A DNA stretch of 64,000 bases, from NCBI RefSeq assembly GCF_014529535.1, contig NW_023503409.1, forward strand, positions 10,044,390 through 10,108,389, read 5' to 3'. The notes under the pieces were generated by a model. The model had not been told where the DNA came from and ran no database searches. It saw only the letters and a program-made list of their open reading frames with translations. Position 1 is the stretch's first letter; each line of letters starts with the position of its first letter. The position numbers were made by a program, and so were the translations under genes. This DNA comes from Bradysia coprophila. Its lineage: Eukaryota > Arthropoda > Insecta > Diptera > Sciaridae. This document shows positions 1 to 12,255 of the stretch, one piece after another.

Positions 1-410
1 GGCTCAGTGGTTACGTACTAGCCTTCCACCAAAATGATCCGGGTTCGATTCCCGTGACAGACAAATTCCGCATGGAATTTTTCTAGCGATTATATCGCAT
101 TGGTAACGTCCTTAGTTCACTCAAGCTTCATAATTTGGGTAGTTGCGGTGTGTTTGGTGGCTGCAACGATGTACACACTGAATGAATCGTATGACGTAAC
201 CCAAATACGATGAATTTATGTACATATGTCTAGCCTACATTAAGGCGAGATATCAATTTCGCACCTAACTTTCCTCAGAGAGTAATTACATACTTCGAGG
301 CGTGGTTCGGAAGTCACGTAAAGCCGGTGGTCCAGACTGAACTTGTTATTGGCTGTAAAAGGCTGTTAGAACGGTCTCAAAACCAACAAATAAATAAATA
401 AATAAATAAT
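1..410 (+). mobile_element. tRNA-derived SINE, 5' end cut by window edge
   Basis: The first 55 bases look like the internal promoter of a tRNA. There is an A-box-like GGCTCAGTGG at the left edge and a B-box GGTTCGATTCC near 43-53. Around 20-40 the sequence resembles a tRNA-Gly(TCC) anticodon arm (GCCTTCCA). No tRNA body follows; instead about 350 bases of unrelated sequence end in an (AAAT)n tail at 387-408. Pol III head, unrelated body and simple A-rich tail is the standard SINE layout. The exact 3' limit is estimated. Confidence 0.65.
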
Positions 411-1860
411 CGGCCTCAAATTCGCTCGAAACGTAAAAAACTTGTACTTTCACAGTAATTATTTCAAAACCTATCGGCAACCTTAGACTAAATAGTTATA
501 GACTGGCCCTTCATACGAAAATTTGTTCAAGCTCTGAAGCAAAAGTAAATACGACCTATCAATGTGTTGGAGTATTTTGTGTATGTCATACATACGTATG
601 CCAGTCTATACCTATTTAGTCTAAGTTAGCAACTAAATTTGGTTCAGCTAGGGTGATTGATCATAAAAAATCCCTGAACAGTTGACCTTCAAAAATAGTT
701 ATTTATGCCACCGAGTGATGAATGCCTATTTAGGCACTAGATGCATAGACAATATACACATCGCGTGCCGAAAGAAAGTACCAAGTGGCTTGCATACAAC
801 ATTTTTCTCAAAAAGGCAACGAAAGTTTCACTTTTCGTCACTGATTTGAGAAAAGGTTTTGATCACCTCGCGAAAATTGGGCTGATACTTCGATTAATGT
901 GTCCTGCTCAGTCTTGCATATTTCCAGCTTGGTACGTGTCCCAATTTTTATTTACACGAATTCTTGGAATTATCAGTTATGTTTAAGAAACACCAATTAC
1001 CTATTTGACATACATGTGCCTCAATGGACACATTGCAGTACCTGTAACCCAAGGTATACTATAAATGGTTTCGTCATAGAATTACAATTGCACAATTAAA
1101 ACCAGATTTAGTGTACGCCCTTGCGATCCACATTTCTACAAAAATTGTTTTATCTAAACGTAAGGCAGCCCTAAATGGGAACATAAAACGTTTGTTTAGA
1201 CTAAAAAGAAAGGCCGTGATCTATGAGTGCAACAATTCTTCTTATAGCAACAGGAAAAGTCGCGAAAAACGACTCAAAAAATGAGAGTTTTCTATTAGTT
1301 CCGTTCAGAGATTCTTATGTAAACGAAGAAATGAAAATCTTTTTACACTTGACGTAAAAAGATGTGTTAGGTACCTTTCGCTTCGATAATAACAGCTCAG
1401 TGTTATTATGCAAATACTTTAAAGCAACCGAAACAATAAAATTGTACGAAAAAAAAAATTAATTTTAATGAAATATAAATGGATCAGCTAGGTTAAAACA
1501 TGCAAAAAAAGAGGAGATTAATTAGCATAACAGAAAACATAAAATTTACGCATTCTTTTCACCGTTGCCGTTGTGGCAAATAATAATATTCAATTTTCAG
1601 AGTTCATACAACTGGAATTGCATGCATAATTGCTGTTTAAATGATAATGTACAGCATACGTACCACAGTGTAATGTGTATAATATGATGACAAAACAAAT
1701 CGAAAATTCATTTATGAAATGAAGAGTGAAATGATAATTTTATGCTTTTCTTCCATGTACCGATTTGCATACAATGATAGATCTGCCGGTACATTAATTA
1801 CACCTCGATAATAGAAGCGATAGATAGTAAAAAAAAAATTATTTGCATTTCATTTAGCAT
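411..1860. other. intergenic, no gene seen
   Basis: AT-rich sequence. Short open frames at 741-1099 have no recognisable protein character. A promoter or non-coding first exon of the downstream Trp-rich gene may lie here, but I could not place it. Confidence 0.5.
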
Positions 1861-1942
1861 AGCGAAATGATGGCATTACAATGCATGAGAATTGTCAATC
1901 AAATAGTAAATTCAATTAAAGTAAAATTCTTTTCAATTGCAG

Positions 1943-4068
1943 ATAATCCAAGCCATAATACTCCACATAGCACTGGTGTTATCGAAGGCTGTTGTGGATC
2001 AAACAGCGGAAGCATCGCAAGCCAGCAGTGTATCTGTAGCTCAACAGAGAATCGGTTTTGATCATTCAGCTCCCTACGATGATCATCACCATCATCATGA
2101 ACATCATCACGAAGAGCACGATCCAGGATTCTGGAAGAAAAAATTGGTATGATGGACCTTATTGTTGGGATGAGTTATCTTTGAATAGAATTTCTGGAAT
2201 ATTATTCGGCGAATCTGTTTTGCCATTCTATTTAAGTTCACTGAAATAGTTATTTGTTTCGGCTTCGCCTCGGATCAACAAAATTCACACGAAAACTCTA
2301 CTTTTCATCTTTTTATCCCTAGTCATGTAAAATACTATTTCACAACAAAGGCCCAAGAAAGTTTTAGGACAGAGGAGAAGATGACTATTTTCTCGCCTGC
2401 GTTGTGAAAACTAATATTCCGTTCAGGCGAGACTTCGATCATACCTTTGGTGTGACAACCCTATTCTCTGGTAGACTCCTATTGCCTTGTGTCCTTAAAG
2501 CAAATTTCATTTTTCCTCCAGATATGGAAAGAAGGATGGAAAAAAATCTGGAAGCCAGGTAAGAAACAAATATGGAAACCTGCGTGGAAGCAAATTTGGA
2601 AGCCACACTGGGTCGAAACGAAAAAAGCAGTTTGGAAGGACATTCAAGTTCCCGCATGGAAACAAATCTGGAAGCCAGTTTGGAGAGAAATTCAAGTTCC
2701 AGGTGAGGATATTTCTGCTTGATCAACCTGTCGATTACTTAGCTAGTTTGAAGATATCGGGCGTTGAGATGCGTTGAGTGTAAGTTTATTGATTTTTGAC
2801 TTGTCTTTGCAGCTTGGAAAGAGATTCAAGTTCCCGCTTGGAAGCAAGTAAGTTACTACAAGGCTGGAAGTTCCACCTATTTGACTATTAATCAACGAAA
2901 ATTTCTATTAGATCTGGAAGCCAGTCTGGAAGGAAATAAAGGTTCCCGCGTGGAAGGAAATCCAAGTTCCTGATTGGAAAAAGATCTACGTTCCAGTATG
3001 GAAGGAGATTCAAGTACCAGCATGGAAAGAGGTTGGATGATCTCTATTCATAAATCGTCGTTAGCAATTCTGACAACTTTTGCCCATCATTTTTCAGATT
3101 CAAGTGCCTGCCTGGAAACAAATTTGGGTGCCTGAATGGATTAAAGTTGGCGTTCCCGGCGAAAAGTATCTGGGCAAAGATCATGAAGGCTGGGAATATA
3201 CGAGTCACGATTTGTGGAAGAAAAAATTAGTGTGGAAATCACATTGGAAGAAGATATGGAAGCCAGGCAAGAAACAAATTTGGGTTCCAAGTAAAAAGGT
3301 AACGACGTTCGGAGTTTGAGAGTCGTTTCAGCCGAATGAAAAACAAAAATTTTCGATTTACAGCTGGCATGGAAGGAAGAATGGAAGCAGACATGGAGAA
3401 CGGAGAAAAAGCAAATTTGGGTTGATGACAAGAAACTGGAATGGAAAGAAGCGTGGAAGCAAATCTGGAAGCCAGGAAAGAAATTGGTTTATGTGCCAGA
3501 CAAGAAAGTAAGTTTGATTGCAAATCCAATTTTTCGAAAACATTTTCTCAATTCCGTTTTTTTCATTCAATTTCTAGTTGGAATGGAAGGAAGCATGGAA
3601 GCAGGTACGATTTAACAACCGATGCGACTATTTTGACCTAATATCTCAATCCGATTTCGATCCGTTTACTTACAGATTTGGAAGCCAAGCCAGAAATTGA
3701 TCTGGGTACCGGATAAAAAACTTACTTGGAAGGAAGCATGGAAACAAATCTGGGTACCCGACTGGAAAGAAATTTGGTTGCCAGCGTGGAAAAAGATTTG
3801 GAAGCCAGTTTGGATATCCGAATGGTTCCCAACCCCCGACCATCATGATCATCATCATCATCATGAAGAGCACGGCTGGGCCGATAGAAAAGATAACGAT
3901 GCAGCTGGAAGCAACAATAAATTTGTGTTCAAAAGAAGTGAACAGAATACAGCACAACCACAGTCGAATGTACAGTCTAATACCAAATCCCTAGTCCAGT
4001 CACCAGTTTATTTCCCGACGCCGTCACCTCAGGACACAACAGCACGCAGCGTTGTGAACAAAACGTGA
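1943..4068 (+). CDS. secreted Trp/Lys-rich octad-repeat protein (5' end not fixed)
   Basis: Eight exons join in frame: 1943-2146, 2522-2702, 2813-2847, 2912-3031, 3098-3298, 3364-3507, 3578-3604 and 3676-4068, with GT..AG at every junction. They encode about 434 residues. A hydrophobic start (IIQAIILHIALVLSKA) looks like part of a signal peptide, followed by a His-rich patch. About 30 copies of an eight-residue unit follow, roughly [AVG]-W-K-x-I-[WQ]-[KV]-P. A second His-rich patch and a Gln/Ser/Thr tail end the protein. Most introns are phase 0 and cut the repeat between WKx and I, so exons behave as repeat cassettes; two exons are only 35 and 27 nt. The start codon may be at 1867 or 1885, using a weak donor at 1894, but this is uncertain. 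I do not recognise the family. A structural, cuticle- or silk-like secreted role is inference. AATAAA lies at 4142. Confidence 0.85.
2259..2334. repeat. partial copy of the 59471-59591 MITE
   Basis: This intron stretch of the Trp-rich gene repeats the right half of the inverted-repeat element at 59471-59591, including GGCTTCGCCTCGGATCAAC and the flanking CACACGAAAACTCT. Confidence 0.7.
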
Positions 4069-4141
4069 CCAGGTTTGGACGAGTAATTTAATGCGTTTGA
4101 TTTTAAGTAAATTAAATTAATTTCGTTTCGGTTTTCGTTAA

Positions 4142-4147
4142 AATAAA
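4142..4147 (+). terminator. poly(A) signal of the Trp-rich gene
   Basis: AATAAA 74 bases after the stop codon, in an A/T-rich 3' region. Confidence 0.5.
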
Positions 4148-4149
4148 AA

Positions 4150-6560
4150 ATCACATTTTTTGTTCAAATTGAGGCATATGAAGAGGTCGTGAGTAGATTG
4201 CTCTATTCGAATTCGACAGTATTGTACATAGTACTTGTAAACTTGTAAAGAACAAGTCGATCGAAAGTTTGTTTTGTTTTTTGTATTTTAATTATTTTGT
4301 TTTATAAGTATTATATACTTCTGTGCTGTGTATGTTTAAGTATATTAAGACGTGTGTTTATTGTGACTGAGAAACTAGTTTTTCGTTGTTATTTCAATTT
4401 TGTTTTTTTTTTTATTATTATTATTAATGATAATTTACGCAAAACATTGTATTGTGCTAGACATTTGATAGGGAAGATAATTAAAATGAAATGTTGAAAA
4501 AAAAATGAATTTTCTCTTTCATTTTGCGGAACGAAGAACGATTTTGGCTCGAAACGTTGAGCGTTCTAGCTCTATGATTCTATGTGGAAATTATTGTTGA
4601 CATTTTCAAATACTCTGAAAATGAGAAAAAGAGATAGAAACTTCAATTTCACGCTTTCATTGGACAGTAGCAATGAAATTGTACTTGAAGCAAAGTTTTT
4701 TTTTCTCAGTGTAGATGCCATTATTATTTCCACAAAATTACAGTTCACAGCATCCACTAACTCAACACAATTTGAGGTTTGACTTTCTGATCGAATGAGT
4801 AAGATTTAGGAAATTAACCGAAATGAATTATTTACCTCACGTATGAAGGGAACACACAAAATTCCCGAAAAAACTGAATTCGTTACTGCCTGCCCCATGC
4901 GAAAGTTGACCATTACACAATATTTCCCCATGGGAGAATAATATTTTCGGTTCGTTTTACGAATTGATTTTTTTTGTGGTTTGTGATATTCAACCACGGT
5001 GAGCTTCAAAAAAATTTTATTCCTCTCGTGGTCATGAAATGTTTTTAGTGGTCTTTGTAGAGGACGGCACCACGAGTAAGAATAACATAACAAGAAAATA
5101 TTTCGATGGGAAAATTTTTAATGAGGGATGTGACCTACCCCTAACTAAAGGTGTTATCGTAAAGTTCCTCGAAAGTGATTGCTTTCGCACTAATTTATTT
5201 TACCGGAAACGTACACACATTTAAACTAAAGCGTTTCCGCTAAAACTTAATTTTTAAGATTATCGCCGACATTTTATTTCTACTGGCGGTCATCTCTTTT
5301 GAACTTCACATCACACCAAACGACAATATTTTTGTTTGTTTACATGATTGGTCAATATAAATTTTTCGTAATTTCGGTGGTTTTGACGAATATTTTAAGT
5401 CAACCGTTGATTGCACTGTTAAAAAAACACAAGAAACACATTTCCGCACAAAATCTGAATTAAATCACATCCAAATCACCGAAATTATTACAATTTTCAC
5501 AGTCGACACTAAATTTTTGTGTTGGTGATTTGACGTTTCAAAAACAATACTCATGTTAAGATTAACGACTTTGACGACGATTTTCTTCGTTAAGCCATAT
5601 TTGACTAAGTTCAGAGTGGATGTGATTTGGGTGTGAAATTGAGTGGGAAGTGCTATTTTCATCGATTTTCTTTTTGTAAAATCTTTTAAATGAGACAATA
5701 TTTTGAGAATGCCCGATGTACCAGTTTCTTATTTTTCGTGTTTCTACTGATATGTGACAAAAAATCGCGAAAAAAATCGATCCGTCCCTTCCTTATTAGA
5801 TCGATTTTTCGTTTTTTTTTGGTACCTGCGGGAAGCTTTGAAGACTGTTTGGATCACACTGGTGGCCTGTTTGATCACAAAAATATAGTTGCTGTTTAGC
5901 CTGAGGTCTAAGCTGTACAGCGATATCAATTATGATATTCATGACTACCAACAAACATCTTTTATGAAGTCGTTCAACTGGGTCGCAATGAGTTTTAACG
6001 GCTGTATCATACGTAGATTACTTTTATTTTCTCTCAAAAAGTATTTTTAGTTAACTTACATAGTTTAAGGGGTTAAAAAAAGGTCGAACGAAGATTTTTG
6101 ACTCGAAATAGGTTTTTTTATAAATCGCACCCATAAGCAAATCGCACTATCTCGAGTAAAAAACTAACAAATCTTGGTTGTATTTTCTTTTGTTTCGTAT
6201 GTTATGAAACCGCAGTAGTCTGTTCTAAGCTAATTTTGCAACATTTTAGTTGTTTCCACTAAAAAATGAGACACTATACAAAGATATTTGGATGGTCGTT
6301 CAGGTCTAACAATAAAAATTTTATCAGAATGAAATCCAAGCTCATTCTTCGACCTTTAAAGATAAAATAAAAAAGCAAAGAAATAGCTTTGTATCCATTC
6401 ATAAGGAAAAGATCGTTTTCGCGACTTGGAATATTTAGAAGTCTACACAAACGCTGTATTTTTCCTCTTCTGAAAAACAATGGTTTCGAATAACTTTCGC
6501 CGTGTGATTTCGTGTGTTTTCGTATCATGACACGTGTAAAATCAACGCACTGACAGTGCT
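4150..6560. other. intergenic, one weak inverted repeat
   Basis: No coding signal is seen. AAATCACATCCAAATCACC near 5464-5482 is roughly the reverse complement of 5617-5635, suggesting a small decayed foldback element. The rest is AT-rich with homopolymer runs. Confidence 0.45.
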
Positions 6561-6647
6561 ATTGCTATGGTAAAATCACGGTAGAGTAAAAAAACAAGGC
6601 AGGAGCGGTTAATTTTCGAAAAGTCAAACAAGGGACCTAATATACAC

Positions 6648-6874
6648 CAAGGCTGTATACTTTGAGGAGGTCACGCAGACCGCAATTTTATTAGATACGC
6701 GGGAACACACCACTTCTGATGATTTAACATGTAAAAAAATTCACCACATCATCAAGACGACGAGAATCATCAGAGTAGGTGAATTTTTGTATGAAATCGG
6801 CCATTTTATCATCAACTGTGGTGTGTAACCCGCGTATCTGTATCTGCGTGACCTCCCCAAAGTATACAGCCTTG
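6648..6874. mobile_element. 227-bp MITE with 8-bp target duplication (hAT-like)
   Basis: The ends are CAAGGCTGTATACTTTG and its reverse complement. They are flanked on both sides by ATATACAC (6640-6647 and 6875-6882). An 8-bp duplication is typical of hAT and P-like elements. The inner arms continue with the GAGGTCACGCAGA / TCTGCGTGACCTC pair. No transposase is present, so the element is non-autonomous. Confidence 0.85.
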
Positions 6875-6941
6875 ATATACACTGCATGAAAATGAACTTA
6901 AATGAACTTAAATGAACACTGACAAAAATGGAAATAGTAGA

Positions 6942-7054
6942 TTATTCACCTCTGTCCACATGTTTATTTAGACACTTGGGGAGTTATTGCATTAGCCGGA
7001 GGCGAATGTTATAACCCCAAGTGTCTAAATAAACATTTGGACAGAGGTGAATAA
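6942..7054. repeat. near-perfect hairpin element
   Basis: Arms of about 42 bases begin TTATTCACCTCTGTCCA and end with the reverse complement. The short loop is at about 6990-7010. Confidence 0.8.
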
Positions 7055-7058
7055 GCTA

Positions 7059-7124
7059 TTTTATCTACCGACGGCGAAATAATAGCACTTTTTCACTGCT
7101 ATTATTTCACCTAGGTAGATAAAA
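7059..7124. repeat. short hairpin
   Basis: TTTTATCTACC..GAAATAATAGCA is mirrored by TGCTATTATTTC..GGTAGATAAAA around a loop of about 9 bases. Confidence 0.75.
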
Positions 7125-7303
7125 TTTCATTCGCAAAAAATATAGAGAGCTACTAGATTATTCAGGTCCCTAGTCAAATCAGCGCTCCTGCCTGGTTAAC
7201 TTTACTCTGTCGTGGTAAAATTCATTTCATAAAATTTTCGCAAGAGGCACACCGTTGACGCTTGCGATAATTTTCATTTTCGCAAGTAAAATACCTTCCG
7301 TAA

Positions 7304-7372
7304 TTGTTTGGAGGTTGTTATTTTGCCACGAGGGACAAGCCTCCATCTAGGCAAAATAACAATCTCCAAACA
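7304..7372. repeat. short hairpin
   Basis: TGTTTGGAGGTTGTTATTTTGCC at the left is mirrored by GGCAAAATAACAATCTCCAAACA at the right, with a loop of about 23 bases. Confidence 0.8.
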
Positions 7373-7447
7373 AGGACGTAATGTCCTATTAAACTGTTGC
7401 AGACGACAAGTATTATTATCGGGTCTATTACTTCCAACGATCAAAGT

Positions 7448-7652
7448 AAACACGTTTAAGTTAATTGCGGCTTGTCAACTTTCGTCACCCTGGACTTTAC
7501 TTAAATCGTCGAGGAATGCCTCCAAATAAATTTCTAAAAATCCAAAACGGAATTCTAGATTTTTAGAAATTTATTTGTAGACATTCCTCGACAATTTAAG
7601 TAAAGTCCAGGGTGCCGAAAGTTGACAAGCCGCAATTAACTTCAACGTGTTT
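7448..7652. repeat. inverted-repeat element, arms about 95 bp
   Basis: The left arm starts AAACACGTTTAAGTTAATTG and is mirrored up to CAATTAACTTCAACGTGTTT, with a short central loop. I found no clear target duplication. Confidence 0.8.
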
Positions 7653-7705
7653 CGGTTGATTTCAAATCTTGTACTTCAATTTTTTAACATTCATCTTACT
7701 ATAGA

Positions 7706-7833
7706 GTGTTTAAGTGATAGAGATGGCGAACCGACAACCTATTGTTCCATCTCGGGGTCTGCTGTCAGATTCTTTTGTATTATCGATGACAGCAGATCCA
7801 TAGTTGATTTTCCATCTCACTCTACTTAAACAC
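7706..7833. repeat. inverted-repeat element
   Basis: GTGTTTAAGT pairs with ACTTAAACAC at the ends. Inside, GGTCTGCTGTCA pairs with TGACAGCAGATC. Confidence 0.65.
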
Positions 7834-8426
7834 AAGGATCATACGCAGAGCTTGACATTATTTTATTTTAGTCGTCGTTATCGATAACAGATGAATAGTG
7901 ACAATCATTACGCGAGGTGTTTTTTATAAAAATCCTCCATATTAGGGAGATCGTGATTTTTACAGCCTTCTATGCTGATTTTATCTCGTTTTCTGGTTGA
8001 ACCTAGCATTTCGGTGAATACATAAGTTAAGATAACGTACACACTGATGTTTCAATTTTTGGTAAGGATCAAAGCAAAATAAGGTCTCAGAAGTTATTAT
8101 TGAACTGACCAGCAGTACATGCAAAATAACCTGACATATTTTACGGTGACTCGAAGGACTCGAACATTATGATGGACCGCGACATCTTCACTGGACTTTT
8201 TAAAGTTTATTTTTGTTACGTTTGTTGCATTTGGTCTAGTACAAAATGTCTGTCATTTACCGCATACACAGATGTTTTCAAATAATGTGCGTGTGTGAGT
8301 GAGTATGTGACATTTTGACATTTATCAAACAAGAACTTGTATTGTGATTGCGAAGTGTTTCACGATTTTTTTCAAATTTGCATTTGCTTTAATAATTGTG
8401 TTCGACGATCGTGATTAACTTCTAAC

Positions 8427-10272
8427 ATGGCACTCAGGATCTCAAAGCTAACCAGGCAGTTGTATGCAAACAAACAAAAGTAAATCAATAAAATGACCGA
8501 CAGATCTGTCTTTCATAACCTCATTTACGTGTTCAGAAAGTAAATTCTTTCTCTTGCTCTTCACAGCCTTTTCAGATATTACACAACATCCACACCGCGA
8601 CAAACAGACTTAGATACAGGAAAAGCCAGTGCTGGAGGTTCCACCGTTAACATTCCTTCGAATGATATCGTTACCAAATTGCCACCATTATCGGATCCCC
8701 TGCCGAATCTTCCACCAGTGACATACGCAGTTGCCAAACCAGAATATAATCAAACGCAAGTGACAACACTTCCAAATGGACTGAAAGTCGCATCGGAAAA
8801 TCGATTTGGTCAATTCTGTACGGTCGGTGTTGTCATTAATTCCGGTCCGCGTTATGAAGTCGCCTATCCAAGTGGAATTTCACATTTTCTTGAGAAATTG
8901 GCCTTTAATTCTACCCAAGCGTACGCGGACAAAGACAATATTTTAAGAGAACTGGAGCAACATGGTGGCATCTGTGACTGTCAGAGTTCACGAGATACGT
9001 TCGTGTATGCAGCGAGTGTTGACAGCCGTGGCTTAGAAGCCGTGACTCGGGTATTATCCGAAGTAGTCCTGAGACCGCAGTTACAAGATTTCGAGGTGGA
9101 TTTAGCACGACAAGCCATTTTATTTGAATTAGAATCACTGAATATGCGACCAGAACAAGAGCCGCTGTTGATGGATATGATTCATGCAGCTGCATATCAC
9201 GACAACACTCTTGGATTACCGAAACTTTGTCCCGAAGAAAACGGAACAAGGATCAGTCGTCAGACGTTGTTAACCTACTTGAAACATCATCATACACCGG
9301 AAAGAATGGTTGTGGCTGGCGTTGGAGTCAATCACGATGAATTAGTGAAAAATGTCGAGAAATATTTCTTGCCCAACACTGCGACCTGGAATGTCGAAAC
9401 AATTTTACAGAAAGGAGCTGATTCCGTTGACACTTCGATAGCTCAGTATACTGGCGGTGCTATTACTGAAGAGTGTGAGATACCGATTTATGCAGCGGCT
9501 GGACTTCCCGAATTAGCTCATGTTGTTATTGGTATGTGGTTGTGATTCAGTCGCTATTCGGTTCGATTTCCGAATGTTCGTTTCATTACAGGTCTCGAGG
9601 GCTGTTCTCATCAGGACAATGACTTTATTTCCGCTTGCGTTCTTAACATTATGATGGGAGGAGGTGGATCATTTTCTGCCGGTGGTCCTGGCAAAGGAAT
9701 GTACACAAGACTGTACACAAATGTATTAAATCGATACCACTGGATGTACAGCGCAACAGCCTACAATCATGCATACAACGATTCCGGTCTATTTTGCATT
9801 CACGCCAGCGCACCACCAAACCATGTCCGTGGAATGGTAGAAGTTATCACAAAGGAATTGGTCACAATGGCAACAAAACCGGGCGATCAGGAGTTACGTC
9901 GAGCCAAAACACAATTGCAATCGATGCTGTTAATGAATTTGGAAGCACGTCCGGTTGTTTTCGAAGATGTTGGAAGACAGGTACTTGCGACGGGAAGTCG
10001 AAAGCGTCCCGAGCATTTTATCAAAGAAATCGGTGAGTACCAAGCAATCCGAAAAGGAGGACTATCTGTGTCTAATGTCCTGGGTTCTTTTTGTAGAAGC
10101 CATCCAAGCTGACGATATTCAACGTGTGGCCAGACGATTTTTGTCGTCTCCACCATCGGTGGCTGCTCGTGGAAATATTGAAGGATTACCGGAAATTAAA
10201 GACATTCAACTTGGTTTGGTTAGCTCCGATGGTCGGTTACCGAGCATCAAACGACTGTCTTTGTTCAGATAA
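8427..10272 (+). CDS. PMPCA: mitochondrial processing peptidase alpha subunit
   Basis: Exons 8427-8479, 8567-9531, 9592-10032 and 10097-10272 join in frame to 544 residues, close to the usual length of about 525-555. The start [16 protein letters not shown] is basic and amphipathic, as expected of a matrix presequence. The first M16-type domain carries HFLEK at residues 124-128, where the beta subunit has the zinc motif HxxEH; loss of the second His marks the non-catalytic alpha subunit. A Gly-rich loop ([14 protein letters not shown], about 362-375) is the conserved substrate-recognition loop of alpha. In the family, alpha binds presequences and beta cleaves them in the matrix. The three introns are 59-87 nt. 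AATAAA follows at 10292. Every junction checks, and I see no damage. Confidence 0.96.
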
Positions 10273-10291
10273 AATTCAATTGTGATGTAAA

Positions 10292-10297
10292 AATAAA
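10292..10297 (+). terminator. poly(A) signal of MPP-alpha
   Basis: AATAAA 20 bases downstream of the TAA stop. Confidence 0.6.
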
Positions 10298-10299
10298 AA

Positions 10300-12025
10300 T
10301 GTAGAGTTGCGTGCGTAATCAGTGCTACATCGGACGTTTCGCTATGCATCTCCAGGGCACTTGTCCTTCGATCAAAGTAGAAACTACTATTCACAGGCAC
10401 TACGAATAGCTGAAGCATTTTAGCCTATGACTGGAAATCGAGTTTTGTGATGGTGAAATACCAATCGACTGTATATGCTTAGAGCATCTGTATGTTGGCT
10501 GTCAACCTGAGAGTGTTTCCTACGTAAATAAATCACTTCCGTATGTGCATAAGGTAATATAATTTGACCCGACCATGCGAAATTGAATTTCCTTGTCTTA
10601 AAACAACTTCAAAGGCAGTTTCTCCGAGGTAAAGACATCAGCAAAAATTAGAGTTATTATTGATCAACAGTACCAAGTAGGTACCAAGCAGATTCACAGG
10701 CTCATAGGATCCAAACGCCAAACGAATTTTTCCGTCACAGTTTTCTCAAAAGTATTTGATCCCAAACATTCAATTGTGTGACAGTGTTTTTCCCCCGTGT
10801 ATATTACGGTAAAATATTCGCAAGGCTCTTTACCATCATGGATCATACAATCAACAAACGAGAGAGATCATTGGAAAATAGTTCCACTAAATTGAACACT
10901 GAACCAAACACAACAGCAGATTTTTAACCTGTCACAGACGGCAAACATATTAACAGTTCTACTACTCAAACTATTACTTCATTTGATCAAAGATTTTCAA
11001 AGAATTATTTCAGTAATCTTTTACTTCATTTGTTTTGAACGTGCTTTTCGCTTAATAAAACCTCACTGGTCAGAGCTTAACGCTTATTCTTGCTGTCGTT
11101 GTCGATAACAGATGACAGCCGTCCGGATATTTTTGGCCTATCACTATCTAATATCTGCCACAAAATAAACAGTATTTATTGAACCGACACGGTTCACTGC
11201 TATGATGGTATTGAAGAATACAATTTCTGATGACACCTGATAATTCGCCGCAACAGACAAATTTAAAACAATGAAAGTAAGCCGCTAATAGCCGTTTTCA
11301 ATAATTTGTTTTAACGTGGGTACATTGATTCGATTGATTAGGTCGAGGAAGTCTCTATGAAAACTTGTGGCATCGTTTACAATTAGATTAGAATTTATCT
11401 GGCTACCTCTGGACATTTACGCGTCAATTTACAATGTTATATTTGCTGTACTTACTCCAAATTCATAAACATTTGTCCATTCGCACTTTTACCTTACTTT
11501 ATCCTGTCACAGCATCTACCCGGGTCTTTTTACGCTCGAATTAAGTGTAGAGATGCCGGAGACTGATAAGCCATCTAGAAAAGGAAACGGGCGCATACAT
11601 CTGATATGAAAATGTGAAATGGTTGAATGAATAGCCTCTCGCCGGTTTTGTACTTATTCCACAGTACTGAAGTTTTATGTTTCTATCCAATACCCAAATT
11701 TAGAGGGTATTGTTCTATCCGTTTTGAAAAGAATTAGATTCGATCATCGTGCTGACGATATGCATACTAGGGTGGTTGAATTTTTGTATGGAGTTTTGCG
11801 AGCATCGCCTAATCGCTTCTTTTTGACATAAGAAAAACGTTTCTAGAACATTATATAGCCTGTGAAAGGCCGAAATGCATCGAGAAATGTGTTCGGACAG
11901 GAAACGTGCATGAATGATGAAGTAGTAGATTTTTTATCAATTTTTTCAAAACAATTATATTAAAAGGTGTGACATACTTCACTGGTGATTGGGATAGGAC
12001 GACAGTGGAATAATATAAAATATGC
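10300..12025. other. intergenic, no gene seen
   Basis: AT-rich sequence with no ORF that looks coding and no strong repeat. Confidence 0.5.
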
Positions 12026-12032
12026 AACCGAA

Positions 12033-12167
12033 CAAGGCAGCTCTCTAGCAATACCACACCAATTGTTTACAAAATTAGGGGGCCAAAAATCGTACAGTGT
12101 CCGCTTGTAAATTTCGTTATTTTAGAATTGTAAACAATTGGTATGATTTTGCTAGAGAGCTGCCTTG
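12033..12167. mobile_element. 135-bp MITE with 7-bp flanking duplication
   Basis: The ends CAAGGCAGCTCTCTAGCA and the reverse complement are flanked by AACCGAA at 12026-12032 and 12168-12174. The arms continue through CCAATTGTTTAC / GTAAACAATTGG. The CAAGGC terminus resembles that of the 6648-6874 element. Confidence 0.8.
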
Positions 12168-12255
12168 AACCGAATAATGTAAAGAAAGTTCGAGCGCCGA
12201 ATTCCGAATATCTGAAACTTGGCTTTTCCACTTCTTCAGCTTTTCTGACCAAGAT

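Larger units (their letters stand above)
6565..7225. repeat. composite foldback element
   Basis: The arm near 6565-6640 (with GGCAGGAGCG and AGGGACCT) is mirrored near 7165-7225 (AGGGACCT complement, CGCTCCTGCC, then GTTAACTTTACTCTG). The 6648-6874 transposon and two hairpins at 6942-7054 and 7059-7124 lie between the arms, so this is a nest of insertions. Confidence 0.6.

Noticed and set aside
1..60. Functional tRNA-Gly gene at the window start
   Set aside because: No acceptor stem, and a SINE-like body with an (AAAT)n tail follows.
741..1099. Small ORFs before the Trp-rich gene
   Set aside because: No protein-like pattern, overlapping frames and no splice or promoter support.
2439..3957. 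Minus-strand ORFs opposite the Trp-rich exons
   Set aside because: Shadows of the repeat; they read Phe/Leu/Pro-rich only because WKxI codons are reversed, and they cross real splice sites.
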